From WLMZ01 sp037139095 (lineage in GTDB: Bacteria; Actinomycetota; Acidimicrobiia; Acidimicrobiales; Ilumatobacteraceae), in assembly GCA_037139095.1 (NCBI GenBank), contig JBAXHD010000032.1, positions 1 to 31,579 of the forward strand: a DNA stretch of 31,579 bases. Direction: 5' to 3'. The position numbers and the translations under genes are program-made. This document shows positions 1-7,794 of this stretch, piece after piece (within the stretch, counting starts at the first letter, position 1; each line of letters opens with the position of its first letter). The notes beneath the pieces are model-generated. The model saw nothing but the letters and a program-made list of their open reading frames with translations. It had not been told where the DNA came from and did no database searches.

Positions 1-1
1 A

Positions 2-1438
2 TCAGGCTGCGCCTTCCTGCAAGGCCTTGGCCTTAGCAAGCACTTGCTCAACGCCGCCGACGTTCAAGAACGCCTGCTCAGGAACCGAGTCGAGTTCGCC
101 GTTGACGATTGCTTCGAAGCTCTCGACGGTTTCGTTGACTGGCACGGTCTCGCCGCTGACGCCCGTGAAAACCTCGGCCACATAGAACGGCTGGCTCAAG
201 AAGCGCTGCACCTTACGTGCACGTGACACGGTGAGGCGGTCCTCTTCGGACAGTTCGTCGAGACCGAGAATGGCGATGATGTCCTGAAGTTCCTTGTAGC
301 GCTGGAGGATTTCCTGCACGCGACGAGCAACACGGTAGTGACGCTCGCCCACGACCTCGGGAGACAAGATGGTCGAGGTCGATGCCAACGGGTCGACGGC
401 TGGGTAGATACCCAACGAGGCGATCTGACGGCTGAGCTCGGTGGTTGCATCGAGGAAGGTGAACGTGGTGAACGGAGCCGGGTCGGTGTAGTCGTCGGCG
501 GGCACGTACACGGCCTGCAGCGATGTAATCGAACGGCCACGGGTCGAAGTGATGCGCTCCTGCAGCTGGCCCATTTCGTCGGCGAGCGTGGGCTGGTAGC
601 CCACGGCCGATGGCATACGGCCGAGCAGGGTGGACACTTCGGATCCAGCCTGCACGAAACGGAAGATGTTGTCGACGAACAACAACACGTCCTGGTTCTG
701 AACGTCGCGGAAGTACTCGGCCATGGTGAGGGCTGAGAGAGCGACGCGAAGCCGGACTCCAGGTGGTTCGTCCATCTGGCCGAATACGAGGGCGGCCTTT
801 TCGAACACGCCCGACTCTTCCATTTCGAGCATCAAGTCGGTGCCCTCACGGGTGCGCTCGCCAACACCGGCGAACACCGACACACCACCGTGGTTCTGAG
901 CCACGCGACGGATCATCTCGGTAATGAGCACGGTTTTGCCGACGCCGGCACCACCGAACAGACCGATCTTTCCACCGGCCACGTATGGGGTGAGCAGGTC
1001 GATGACCTTGATGCCTGTTTCGAACAAGCGCTTCGATGGCTCGAGCGCATCGAAATCGGGGGCTGGACGGTGGATGTCCCAGCGCTCGACATCGGCGAAG
1101 TCTGCGTTGTCGCCGTCGAGTACTTCGCCCCACACGTTCCAGACGTGACCCAAGGTGCGGTTACCGACGGGCACGTTGATGCCACGGCCGGTGTTGCGCA
1201 CTGGGGTACCACGGGTGAGACCGTCGGTTGGCTTGAGGCAAACGGCGCGAACGCGACCGTTGCCGAGTTGCTGAGCAACTTCGGCGAGCACGATAACGGG
1301 CTTGCCGTCGACGTTGACGGTGAACTCGACGGCATGGTTCAACTCGGGCAGGGCGCCTCGAGGGAACTCAACGTCGATCACCGGGCCGGCAATGCCGACA
1401 ACGCGACCGTCTTTGCGATCTGTTTCAGTCATGGTCAT
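2..1438 (-). CDS. atpD: ATP synthase F1 subunit beta
   Basis: Catalytic subunit of the F1 head, making ATP from ADP and phosphate on the cytoplasmic side of the membrane. The 478-residue protein has the usual family length. The P-loop GGAGVGKT is at residues 162-169, with GERTREG and the Walker B stretch LLFVDNIFRF further on. The TGA stop lies at the very edge of the window, so the gene is complete. The start chosen is the first ATG of an ATG-ACC-ATG pair, preceded by AAGGAA about 10 nt upstream; the second ATG (1432) is a possible alternative. It follows atpG by 36 nt in the atp operon. atpC (epsilon) would be expected next, outside the window. Identification is secure. Confidence 0.98.
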   Translation of the reverse strand: MTMTETDRKDGRVVGIAGPVIDVEFPRGALPELNHAVEFTVNVDGKPVIVLAEVAQQLGNGRVRAVCLKPTDGLTRGTPVRNTGRGINVPVGNRTLGHVWNVWGEVLDGDNADFADVERWDIHRPAPDFDALEPSKRLFETGIKVIDLLTPYVAGGKIGLFGGAGVGKTVLITEMIRRVAQNHGGVSVFAGVGERTREGTDLMLEMEESGVFEKAALVFGQMDEPPGVRLRVALSALTMAEYFRDVQNQDVLLFVDNIFRFVQAGSEVSTLLGRMPSAVGYQPTLADEMGQLQERITSTRGRSITSLQAVYVPADDYTDPAPFTTFTFLDATTELSRQIASLGIYPAVDPLASTSTILSPEVVGERHYRVARRVQEILQRYKELQDIIAILGLDELSEEDRLTVSRARKVQRFLSQPFYVAEVFTGVSGETVPVNETVESFEAIVNGELDSVPEQAFLNVGGVEQVLAKAKALQEGAA

Positions 1439-1474
1439 GGCTGTTGGTTCCTTGTGCTTTCTTGGCTCGTCTGC

Positions 1475-2470
1475 TCAGAGGTCGTTCGCGTTGTTTGTGC
1501 CTGCGGAGGACACAAGTGCGTTCGCTGATTGGGTATTTTCGCTGTCGTCAAGATCGACGTAGCGGACATTGGTGGCCTTGCCAGTGCCGAGTGCTTCGGC
1601 GCCGCTGACAATTTCCATGATCTCGGTGGTGATTGAGTCCTGGCGGGCGCGGTTCATGATTCGGGCGAGGCTCTTAATGAGTTCCTCGGCATTGTCGGTG
1701 GCGCTCTTCATTGCCCGCTGACGGAACGCATGCTCGCTGGCTGCTGCGTTGAGCAACGCTGCGTAGATACGGGCTTCGACGTATCGAGGAAGCAGCGTCT
1801 CGAGAATGGTCTCGGGATCTGGCTCAAACTCGTAGTCGCCGCCGCCACCTGTGGGCTTGGCGTCGCCACCTTCGACTGTTTCGGTTTCGAGTGGCACCAG
1901 TGGCCGCAACACGACCTCTTGGCTGCCGGCCGAGATGAAGCGGGTGTAGACCAGCAGCACCTTGTCGACTTCGCCGCTCTCGAACAAACCCACAACGTGC
2001 TTGCCAATCTCACGGGCATGGTCGTAGGTGGGGTTCTCGCTGAAGCCACCAAAGGACGCGTTGCGGTTGTAGCCACGGAAGCGGAAGTAGTTGTCGGCTT
2101 TGCGACCCACGGTGACGATCTCGTAGCCAAGGCCACCGAGCACATCGACTTTGATTTCGCCTTCGGCCGCACGCTGCACGCCGGTGTTGTAACCGCCGCA
2201 CAGACCGCGGTCGGCACTGATGATCACGTAACAGGTCTTCTTGACCTCGCCACGACCAACGAGCAACGGAGCACCACGGCCTGCGCCTGCTGCAGCGAGG
2301 TCTTTGACGACCTCGGTGATCTGATCGCTATATGGAACTGCGGCCTGCACGCGCAATTGTGCTTTCACAATGCGCGACGCTGCGATGAGTTCCATGGCGC
2401 GCGTAATTTTCTTCGTTGCCTGGACGCTGCGAATGCGTCCGCGAAGAATGCGCTCCTGACCGCCGGCCAT
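1475..2470 (-). CDS. atpG: ATP synthase F1 subunit gamma, with C-terminal extension
   Basis: Central rotor shaft coupling c-ring rotation to catalysis in the alpha3-beta3 head. The N-terminal helix carries RIRSVQATKKITRAMELIAASR (split here as RIRSVQATKKITRA and MELIAASR), and the C-terminal helix carries RQDSITTEIMEIVSGAEAL, both diagnostic. The protein is 331 residues, longer than the roughly 290-305 usual for the family. A glycine-rich acidic loop spans about residues 196-220, a place where other gamma subunits also vary. About 37 residues follow GAEAL (295-331), acidic and then Ser/Asn/Ala-rich; family members usually stop close to GAEAL. The ATG start lies 5 nt after the atpA stop, so the two genes are translated in series. 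Confidence 0.97.
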   Translation of the reverse strand: MAGGQERILRGRIRSVQATKKITRAMELIAASRIVKAQLRVQAAVPYSDQITEVVKDLAAAGAGRGAPLLVGRGEVKKTCYVIISADRGLCGGYNTGVQRAAEGEIKVDVLGGLGYEIVTVGRKADNYFRFRGYNRNASFGGFSENPTYDHAREIGKHVVGLFESGEVDKVLLVYTRFISAGSQEVVLRPLVPLETETVEGGDAKPTGGGGDYEFEPDPETILETLLPRYVEARIYAALLNAAASEHAFRQRAMKSATDNAEELIKSLARIMNRARQDSITTEIMEIVSGAEALGTGKATNVRYVDLDDSENTQSANALVSSAGTNNANDL

Positions 2471-2475
2471 CTAGA

Positions 2476-4086
2476 TCACTCCGTTGCCAGGGTCTTGTCG
2501 CTGTGTGCTTCGCCCACTTCACCGGCATCGGTGGCTGTGGGGTCGGCAGCGCGAGCAGCTGCGGCGTCGGCATCGGCGGCGAGGAACTGTGCCTTGAAGG
2601 CAGCAACCAGATCGCCAAGTTCGGCAGGAACATCGGCCTTCGGGTTGGCGCGCATTGCGGCGAGCACACCGGCGTTGCGGGTACGCATGAAGTCGAGCAA
2701 GCCCGATTCAAAGCGACGCACATCGGACACGGGCAGGTTGTCGAGGTAACCCTTGGTGCCGGCGAACACAACGACCACTTGCTCTTCTACTGGCATTGGG
2801 CTGTTGAGCGGCTGCTTCAGCAACTCAACGAGGCGGTAACCACGCTCGAGCTGAGCCTTGGAGATCGCGTCGAGTTCGGAACCAAACGTAGCGAAGGCTT
2901 CGAGCTCACGGAACTGAGCAAGATCGAGCTTGAGTGTGCCGCTGACGGTCTTCATCGACTTGATCTGCGCAGCGCCACCCACTCGGCTCACCGAGATGCC
3001 CACGTCTACGGCAGGACGCACACCCGACTTGAACAAGTTGTCCTGCAAGTAGACCTGACCGTCGGTGATCGAAATCACGTTGGTTGGAATGTAGGCCGAC
3101 ACGTCGCCTGCTTTGGTCTCGATGACCGGCAAGGCGGTGAGCGAGCCTGCGCCGCGCTCGTCGCTCAACTTGGCGGCACGCTCGAGCAAACGGCTGTGAA
3201 GGTAGAACACGTCGCCGGGGTAGGCCTCGCGGCCTGGTGGGCGGCGGAGCAAGAGCGATACCTGACGGTATGCCTCGGCCTGCTTCGAGAGGTCGTCGTA
3301 CACGATGAGCGCATGCTCACCGTTTTCCATCCAATGCTGACCCATCGCGCAACCGCCGTAGGGGGCGAGGTACTTGAAGGGCGCTGGCTCGCTGGCCGGT
3401 GCTGCCACGACAACGGTGTACTCCATCGCGCCGTACTGACGAAGCGTCTCAACGGTCTGGGCAATGGTGGAGCCCTTCTGACCGATGGCTACGTAGATGC
3501 ACTTCACGCCGAGACCACGCTGGTTGATGATCGCGTCGATGGCAACGGTGGTCTTGCCGGTCTTGCGGTCGCCAATGATGAGCTGACGCTGGCCACGGCC
3601 GATTGGGGTCATGGCGTCGATCGACTTGATACCGGTCTGCAGTGGCTCATGCACGGGCTTGCGACCCATGATGCCAGGCGCCTGAATCTCGACTCGGCGC
3701 TGAATGCTGCCGATGATGTCGCCCTTGCCGTCGATGGGCACGCCCAGTGCGTTGACCACGCGGCCAAGCATTGCGTCGCCCACCGGCACCGACAAGATGC
3801 GGCCGGTTGCCTTCACAGGCTGGCCCTCTTCGATGGCGTCGGCGTTGCCGAGAACAACGGCACCAATCGAGTGCTCGTCGAGGTTGAGGGCCAAGCCCAC
3901 CGAACCATCGGCGAACTCGAGGAGTTCGTTCACGCCACAGTCGGGCAAGCCGGTGACGCGGGCAATACCGTCGCCAACTTCGGCCACGCGACCAACGGTG
4001 CGGGCTTCAAGTGAGGGCTCAAAGCCCTCGAGGTTCTTCTTCAGTGCTGCGGCGATGTCGCCGGCGCTCAACGTGAGCTCTGCCAT
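2476..4086 (-). CDS. atpA: ATP synthase F1 subunit alpha
   Basis: Non-catalytic nucleotide-binding subunit of F1. It has 536 residues, with the P-loop GDRKTGKT at 172-179 and the segment ISVSRVGGAAQ, which carries the arginine that reaches into the beta catalytic site. The core appears to end near FKAQF (about residue 501). Some 35 further residues, rich in Ala, Asp and Glu, form a tail. Mycobacterial alpha subunits also carry a C-terminal extension, which is known to restrain ATP hydrolysis there; the tail here has a different composition, so a shared role is only inference. The ATG is preceded by a purine-rich GGAAACGGAAAC. It sits 30 nt after atpH and 5 nt before atpG. Confidence 0.98.
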   Translation of the reverse strand: MAELTLSAGDIAAALKKNLEGFEPSLEARTVGRVAEVGDGIARVTGLPDCGVNELLEFADGSVGLALNLDEHSIGAVVLGNADAIEEGQPVKATGRILSVPVGDAMLGRVVNALGVPIDGKGDIIGSIQRRVEIQAPGIMGRKPVHEPLQTGIKSIDAMTPIGRGQRQLIIGDRKTGKTTVAIDAIINQRGLGVKCIYVAIGQKGSTIAQTVETLRQYGAMEYTVVVAAPASEPAPFKYLAPYGGCAMGQHWMENGEHALIVYDDLSKQAEAYRQVSLLLRRPPGREAYPGDVFYLHSRLLERAAKLSDERGAGSLTALPVIETKAGDVSAYIPTNVISITDGQVYLQDNLFKSGVRPAVDVGISVSRVGGAAQIKSMKTVSGTLKLDLAQFRELEAFATFGSELDAISKAQLERGYRLVELLKQPLNSPMPVEEQVVVVFAGTKGYLDNLPVSDVRRFESGLLDFMRTRNAGVLAAMRANPKADVPAELGDLVAAFKAQFLAADADAAAARAADPTATDAGEVGEAHSDKTLATE

Positions 4087-4116
4087 GTCGTTTCCGTTTC
4101 CTATGGTGTCCGGCTC

Positions 4117-4644
4117 TTAGAGCCGGGCCTTCAACTGGTCGAGGCGGGTACGGACGCTGCCGTCAATGACGGTGTCGCCCACAGTGGCGACGATTCCTCC
4201 GAGTACGGAAGGATCGACGACTACTTTTAGATTCACTTGCTTGCCGGTGGCGTTGGCCAACGCGGCTGCGAGTCGGGTCTGCTGGTCGGCGCTGAGCGCC
4301 ACGGCGCTACGCACCTCGGCCACCTCGAGGTTCTTGGCGCTACTGGCGCGAAGAACGAGTTGATCGATGATTGCGGGAAGGTCGCGACCGCGACCTGAAC
4401 CCACGACCATGCTGACCAACTGAGTGGTTGTTGCAGTGGCCTTGCCGCCGATGAGATCTTCGATGATGGCCTGACGCTTGGCGGCAGGAATCATCTCGTC
4501 GGTGAGAGCGCTGCGCAAAGCCTCGCTACTTTCGTAGCTGCGGGCAAAACGGAACAACTCGTCTTCGACCTCATCAAGCGAGCCCTCGGCGCGAGCGATT
4601 TCGAACAGCGCCCGGGCATAGCCCTCAATACGTGCGTCGCTCAT
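4117..4644 (-). CDS. atpH: ATP synthase F1 subunit delta
   Basis: Peripheral-stalk cap joining the b/b' dimer to the top of the alpha3-beta3 head. At 175 residues it has the normal stand-alone length. The start MSDARIEGYARALFEIA and the end VDPSVLGGIVATVGDTVIDGSVRTRLDQL are characteristic of the OSCP/delta family. The ATG overlaps the atpF TGA in an ATGA overlap (4641-4644), implying translational coupling. Delta is a free protein here, whereas in mycobacteria it is fused to a b-type subunit. No oddities are visible in the reading frame. Confidence 0.96.
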   Translation of the reverse strand: MSDARIEGYARALFEIARAEGSLDEVEDELFRFARSYESSEALRSALTDEMIPAAKRQAIIEDLIGGKATATTTQLVSMVVGSGRGRDLPAIIDQLVLRASSAKNLEVAEVRSAVALSADQQTRLAAALANATGKQVNLKVVVDPSVLGGIVATVGDTVIDGSVRTRLDQLKARL

Positions 4645-5216
4645 GCGGAGGCACCCACTTTCTGGATGAATGCTTCGATCAAGTCCTGATGCGTTGCATC
4701 GTTGATCGACTCAGTGACTGCTCGTTCGGCGGCGGTAGCCGACAAGCGGGCGATCTCGCCGCGCAGTTCGTCGGCGCTGCGGCCACGAGCGGTGTCGATG
4801 TCGGCAATTGCGCGAGCCTTGAGCTCGGCTACTTCGGCCTCGAGACGAGTGCGACCATCGGCCAACATTGCGTCGGCCTGCAACGCAGCATCGGCGAGCA
4901 AACGCTGGCGCTCGGCGCCAATGTCGCCCTTGGCCTGGCGAATGCCAGCGGCCTCGGTGGCTGCCGACGCCTTGTCGGAGGCTGCGTCGTCGAGTTCTTT
5001 TTGGATACGCGCGGTGCGTGCTGCCATGCCCTTTTTGATGGTGGGGCCGGCGAACTTGATCAGCAGAGCAAAGATGATCAGTGCGGCAAGAATGCCGTAG
5101 ATCATTTCGGCCTTTTCGGGCAGAATCCACGACTTCGTGGTGATGCCTTGGCTGTCTTGGCGAGGTGGCTCGCCCGTACTCGTGACGAGATGGGCGATGC
5201 GAATCAATGTGTTCAT
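4641..5216 (-). CDS. atpF: ATP synthase Fo subunit b
   Basis: Peripheral-stalk subunit anchoring F1 to the membrane. The 191-residue protein has a polar N-terminus of about 35 residues. One membrane segment follows at about residues 38-58 (IYGILAALIIFALLIKF), then a long Ala/Glu/Arg-rich helix suited to coiled-coil pairing. The ATG overlaps the preceding b-type gene by 4 nt (ATGA), and the stop overlaps atpH by 4 nt. The three genes are therefore coupled. It follows a second, divergent b-type gene, so the stalk is probably a b/b' heterodimer. Which copy deserves the name b and which b' is a judgement: I call this one b because it adjoins atpH and has the shorter N-terminus. Confidence 0.93.
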   Translation of the reverse strand: MNTLIRIAHLVTSTGEPPRQDSQGITTKSWILPEKAEMIYGILAALIIFALLIKFAGPTIKKGMAARTARIQKELDDAASDKASAATEAAGIRQAKGDIGAERQRLLADAALQADAMLADGRTRLEAEVAELKARAIADIDTARGRSADELRGEIARLSATAAERAVTESINDATHQDLIEAFIQKVGASA

Positions 5217-5893
5217 CGTGCGACCCCTGCGCTCATGACTTCGAGAACGACTCGGCTCACAACGGCCGCGTCAGGCTTGGTGCCAACAGCAAGCTCGATC
5301 GCCCGGCCGCTGACATCGCCAACAGCCGACTCGATCTGTGCCTGCACCGCTTGACGCGCTGCATCGTTGGCGGCCGATGCCGCTGCACGCTGCTCGGCGA
5401 TCTCGGCACCAACTGCAGCCAACTTGGCGGCACGTTCGGTTTCGAGGGTCTGGCGAGCTGCATCGATGTGAGCTGCTGCCTCGGCCTTCACACCAGCGAG
5501 CTGTGCTTCGTAACCCGCGACTTCGGCCTTGGCCTCGGCGCGTGTTGCGTCGGCACCCTCGTGCGAAGAGCGGATACCGGCATAGCGGGCATCCATACCC
5601 TTCTTGAGACGTGGGTACAGCACGAAGCGCATGAGCACGGCGAAGACCACGAAGGATCCGCCACCCCAAGCAACTTCTTTGAGCTCGGGCGCGATGGGGC
5701 TCGGACCTGGGTTCACTTCGACCGTTGCTCCAGTGGCCGAGCCTTCAGCGGTTGCAGCCAAGGGTGTGGCTACAGCGGCGTCTGAGGGAACGGTCTCTGC
5801 GGTAATTGTCTGTTCTGCAGTTGAGTTCGGCGGCACGGATGCAAGATGCACCGTGATTGCTGAACCCGACTGGGTGACGACGGCTGTCAGCAC
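5213..5893 (-). CDS. ATP synthase Fo subunit b' (second b-type subunit)
   Basis: Second peripheral-stalk subunit, likely pairing with the b subunit encoded next. The 226 residues comprise an unusually long N-terminal stretch (about 1-70) rich in Ala, Thr, Ser and Pro. One membrane segment follows at about 75-93 (GGGSFVVFAVLMRFVLYP), then KKGMDAR and a long Ala/Glu/Arg-rich helix. The KKGM motif after the membrane segment recurs in the neighbouring b subunit. The GTG start is supported by AAGGAG 5 nt upstream. The N-terminal part may contain a hydrophobic signal-like start, but this is weak. Two b-type genes are known from cyanobacteria and some other bacteria, and are atypical for well-studied actinobacteria. 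Confidence 0.9.
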   Translation of the reverse strand: MLTAVVTQSGSAITVHLASVPPNSTAEQTITAETVPSDAAVATPLAATAEGSATGATVEVNPGPSPIAPELKEVAWGGGSFVVFAVLMRFVLYPRLKKGMDARYAGIRSSHEGADATRAEAKAEVAGYEAQLAGVKAEAAAHIDAARQTLETERAAKLAAVGAEIAEQRAAASAANDAARQAVQAQIESAVGDVSGRAIELAVGTKPDAAVVSRVVLEVMSAGVAR

Positions 5894-5928
5894 GTCAGCT
5901 CCTTGTGGGAGTGGGTGGACGGATGGAT

Positions 5929-6198
5929 TTAGAGGCCGATGAGGATGAAGACCACGAAGCCGATGAGGGCCAGTGCTTCAGTAAACGCGATGCCGAGGAA
6001 CATGGTGGTACGCACCATGCCGGCGGCCTCAGGCTGGCGAGCCATGGCTTCGACGGACTTGCCGACGATGTAGCCAATGCCGATGCCAGGTCCGATTGCG
6101 GCGATGCCGTAGGCAAAACCGGCACCGATCGCTGCGTTGGCCTTCTTCTGCTCGTCGCCGGTAAGGGCTGCTGCAGCGATGTGTGAAATTGCTTCCAT
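5929..6198 (-). CDS. atpE: ATP synthase Fo subunit c
   Basis: Proteolipid that forms the rotating c-ring. The 89-residue protein has two hydrophobic helices. Helix 1 carries a glycine-repeat face (GIAAIGPGIGIGY), the polar loop has RQP at 54-56, and helix 2 carries the ion-binding carboxylate Glu74 in FTEALAL. The helix-1 glutamine and helix-2 Ser/Thr residues typical of sodium-binding rings are not seen, so proton coupling is likely. The ATG has a good ribosome-binding site (CAGGAGA) about 9 nt upstream. It lies 41 nt after atpB and 35 nt before the b' gene. Confidence 0.97.
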   Translation of the reverse strand: MEAISHIAAAALTGDEQKKANAAIGAGFAYGIAAIGPGIGIGYIVGKSVEAMARQPEAAGMVRTTMFLGIAFTEALALIGFVVFILIGL

Positions 6199-6239
6199 GG
6201 GATGGATTCTCCTGTGTTGGTTTCTCTGTGGGAGATGGG

Positions 6240-7001
6240 TTAGTGCTCGGCGTGTGTCGAGCTAGCGATATAAACAGCGGTCAAGATGGTGAAGATGTAC
6301 GCCTGCAAGAAGACCACGAGCACTTCGAATGCGGTGAGGAACACCAGCATGAAGAACGGCAAGATGCCGCCGATGGTGAGAATCGGCACGTGGGTTCTGG
6401 CCTGGAACATTGCCTCGCTGAGCAATGCAAACGTGACCAGCAGGATGTGACCAGCGAGCATGTTCGCGAAGAGTCGCACGGTGAGCGACAGTGGGCGAAC
6501 AATGATCGTGGAGAAGAACTCAATGAGGCCCACGAGTGGCTTCAATGCCACTGGCACGCCAGGGGGCCAGAGCAGGTGAGTGAAGTAGCTGAGCTTTTGG
6601 TGCTTGAGGCCGGTACCGATGAAGATCAGCCACACCAAGAGCGACAAGAACAACGGGATGGCGATACGCGCCGTGGCGGGCATCTGCAAGATCGGCACGA
6701 TGCCGGTGAGGTTGCACAAGAAGATGAACACGAACAGGCTGAGCAAGAACGGGGTCCAAGCGAGCCCCTCTTTGCCCATTGTTTGCATGATGACGCTGTC
6801 TTCGATGAACTCAACCGAGGTCTCGGCCAAGTTGCGAATGCCAGTAGGCGCCACTGTGGCGTCCTTGCTGCCGGCAAGCAAAAACACGATGCTGCCAATC
6901 ACCGCTGCGGCAACGGCGATGAGCGAGATCTTGTTGAACGACGAAAAGACGTCGTGCCAGCGCAGGATTTCGTTAATTGGTGGAAATTCAAGACCGAACA
7001 C
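6240..7001 (-). CDS. atpB: ATP synthase Fo subunit a
   Basis: Membrane stator that forms the proton half-channels against the c-ring. The 253 residues have several hydrophobic helices. The essential arginine is Arg176 in PLSLTVRLFANMLAGH, and the conserved NLTGIVP lies at about 97-103. The GTG start (7001) is supported by GAGAGGAA about 9 nt upstream, which itself overlaps the atpI stop region. It follows the AtpI-like gene by 16 nt and precedes atpE. Length and motifs are normal. Confidence 0.97.
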   Translation of the reverse strand: MFGLEFPPINEILRWHDVFSSFNKISLIAVAAAVIGSIVFLLAGSKDATVAPTGIRNLAETSVEFIEDSVIMQTMGKEGLAWTPFLLSLFVFIFLCNLTGIVPILQMPATARIAIPLFLSLLVWLIFIGTGLKHQKLSYFTHLLWPPGVPVALKPLVGLIEFFSTIIVRPLSLTVRLFANMLAGHILLVTFALLSEAMFQARTHVPILTIGGILPFFMLVFLTAFEVLVVFLQAYIFTILTAVYIASSTHAEH

Positions 7002-7017
7002 TGTTGATCGGTTCCTC

Positions 7018-7464
7018 TCAGTGCGAGCGAGATGGTTTAAGGCCGGGGTAAGCCAGCGAGGCAGCGACGTACTTCAGTTCCCATGCGAGGAGACCGAGGT
7101 GCGACACGATGATTGTCAATCCGAGGGCTGGACGCGAAATCCAGCCGGCATCTTTGACCAGATACACGGCCAAGAAAAGCATCGCCAAACGGATCAGGTA
7201 CCCGAACAGAATGGCACCCATCATCAGTCCGAGTGAAATTCGAGCGGTAACAGCGATGAGACCTGCGGCGATGCCGAAGTTGATGAGCACCAACGCCAGC
7301 GCGTAGGCCGACGATGCAACGCCAGCCATCGACCAAATGATGCCGCATAACGCGATGAGACCCGGCCCAACGATGAGGCCCCGACGGATCATGTCGCGAG
7401 ACACTTCGACCTCGGGGGCAGCGCCCTCGAAGCGAGTGGTCATGGGGGACGATGTATCGGTCAT
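7018..7464 (-). CDS. atpI: AtpI-like ATP synthase-associated membrane protein
   Basis: Small membrane protein at the position of atpI. About 148 residues contain four predicted membrane segments (roughly 29-48, 52-73, 80-100 and 111-130), and the C-terminus is basic. AtpI is known to help assemble the c-ring and, with AtpZ, has been linked to divalent-cation transport; here this is inferred from position and hydropathy, since the sequence is poorly conserved. Start: an ATG at 7464 overlaps the TGA of the preceding gene by one base (TGATG). A GTG at 7467 giving a 4-nt GTGA overlap is an equally possible start. Confidence 0.75.
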   Translation of the reverse strand: MTDTSSPMTTRFEGAAPEVEVSRDMIRRGLIVGPGLIALCGIIWSMAGVASSAYALALVLINFGIAAGLIAVTARISLGLMMGAILFGYLIRLAMLFLAVYLVKDAGWISRPALGLTIIVSHLGLLAWELKYVAASLAYPGLKPSRSH

Positions 7465-7748
7465 CACCGAACCGCCGCCTTACTGGCGCGGCTGCTGTCG
7501 CGTCGCTGCGCCTCGAGGTCTTTCATGCGTGCGTCGTAGCCGTACCACATGCTGGCGAACTGCCCCACGAGTCCGAGCACCACAAACACGATCATGAAGA
7601 CGGGCTTGGTACCGAACCATGTATCGAGGCCATAACCGAGGCCCAAGAACAACATCACGAGAATGGCAAACTCCATGCCACGGCCGAGGCCGTCGGTGGT
7701 GTTCACGCGTTTGCGGGGGCGGAGGTCCATGTCGTGTGGTGTGCTCAC
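7464..7748 (-). CDS. AtpZ-like small membrane protein of the ATP synthase operon
   Basis: First gene of the atp operon in this window. About 94 residues from a GTG at 7748, or 88 from an ATG at 7730. It has two membrane helices (GMEFAILVMLFLGLGYGLDTW and MIVFVVLGLVGQFASMWYGY, each given within about 20 residues), separated by a short polar turn, and a basic C-terminal tail. This two-helix form with a glycine-rich first helix matches the AtpZ/F0F1 subunit family often found just before atpI. I prefer the GTG because GAAG lies a few bases upstream and the ATG has no ribosome-binding site. A longer reading into the wecA end is unlikely. It overlaps the atpI start. Confidence 0.72.
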   Translation of the reverse strand: MSTPHDMDLRPRKRVNTTDGLGRGMEFAILVMLFLGLGYGLDTWFGTKPVFMIVFVVLGLVGQFASMWYGYDARMKDLEAQRRDSSRASKAAVR

Positions 7749-7794
7749 GCTGCTTCGACGGCGGTGTCGGAGCGCTTGTGAATGCGGGAACAAT

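Noticed and set aside
2416..4014. 532-codon open frame on the plus strand opposite atpA
   Set aside because: Mirror of a GC-rich coding gene; atpA on the minus strand has all family motifs, and this reading has His/Cys/Trp-rich, non-protein-like composition.
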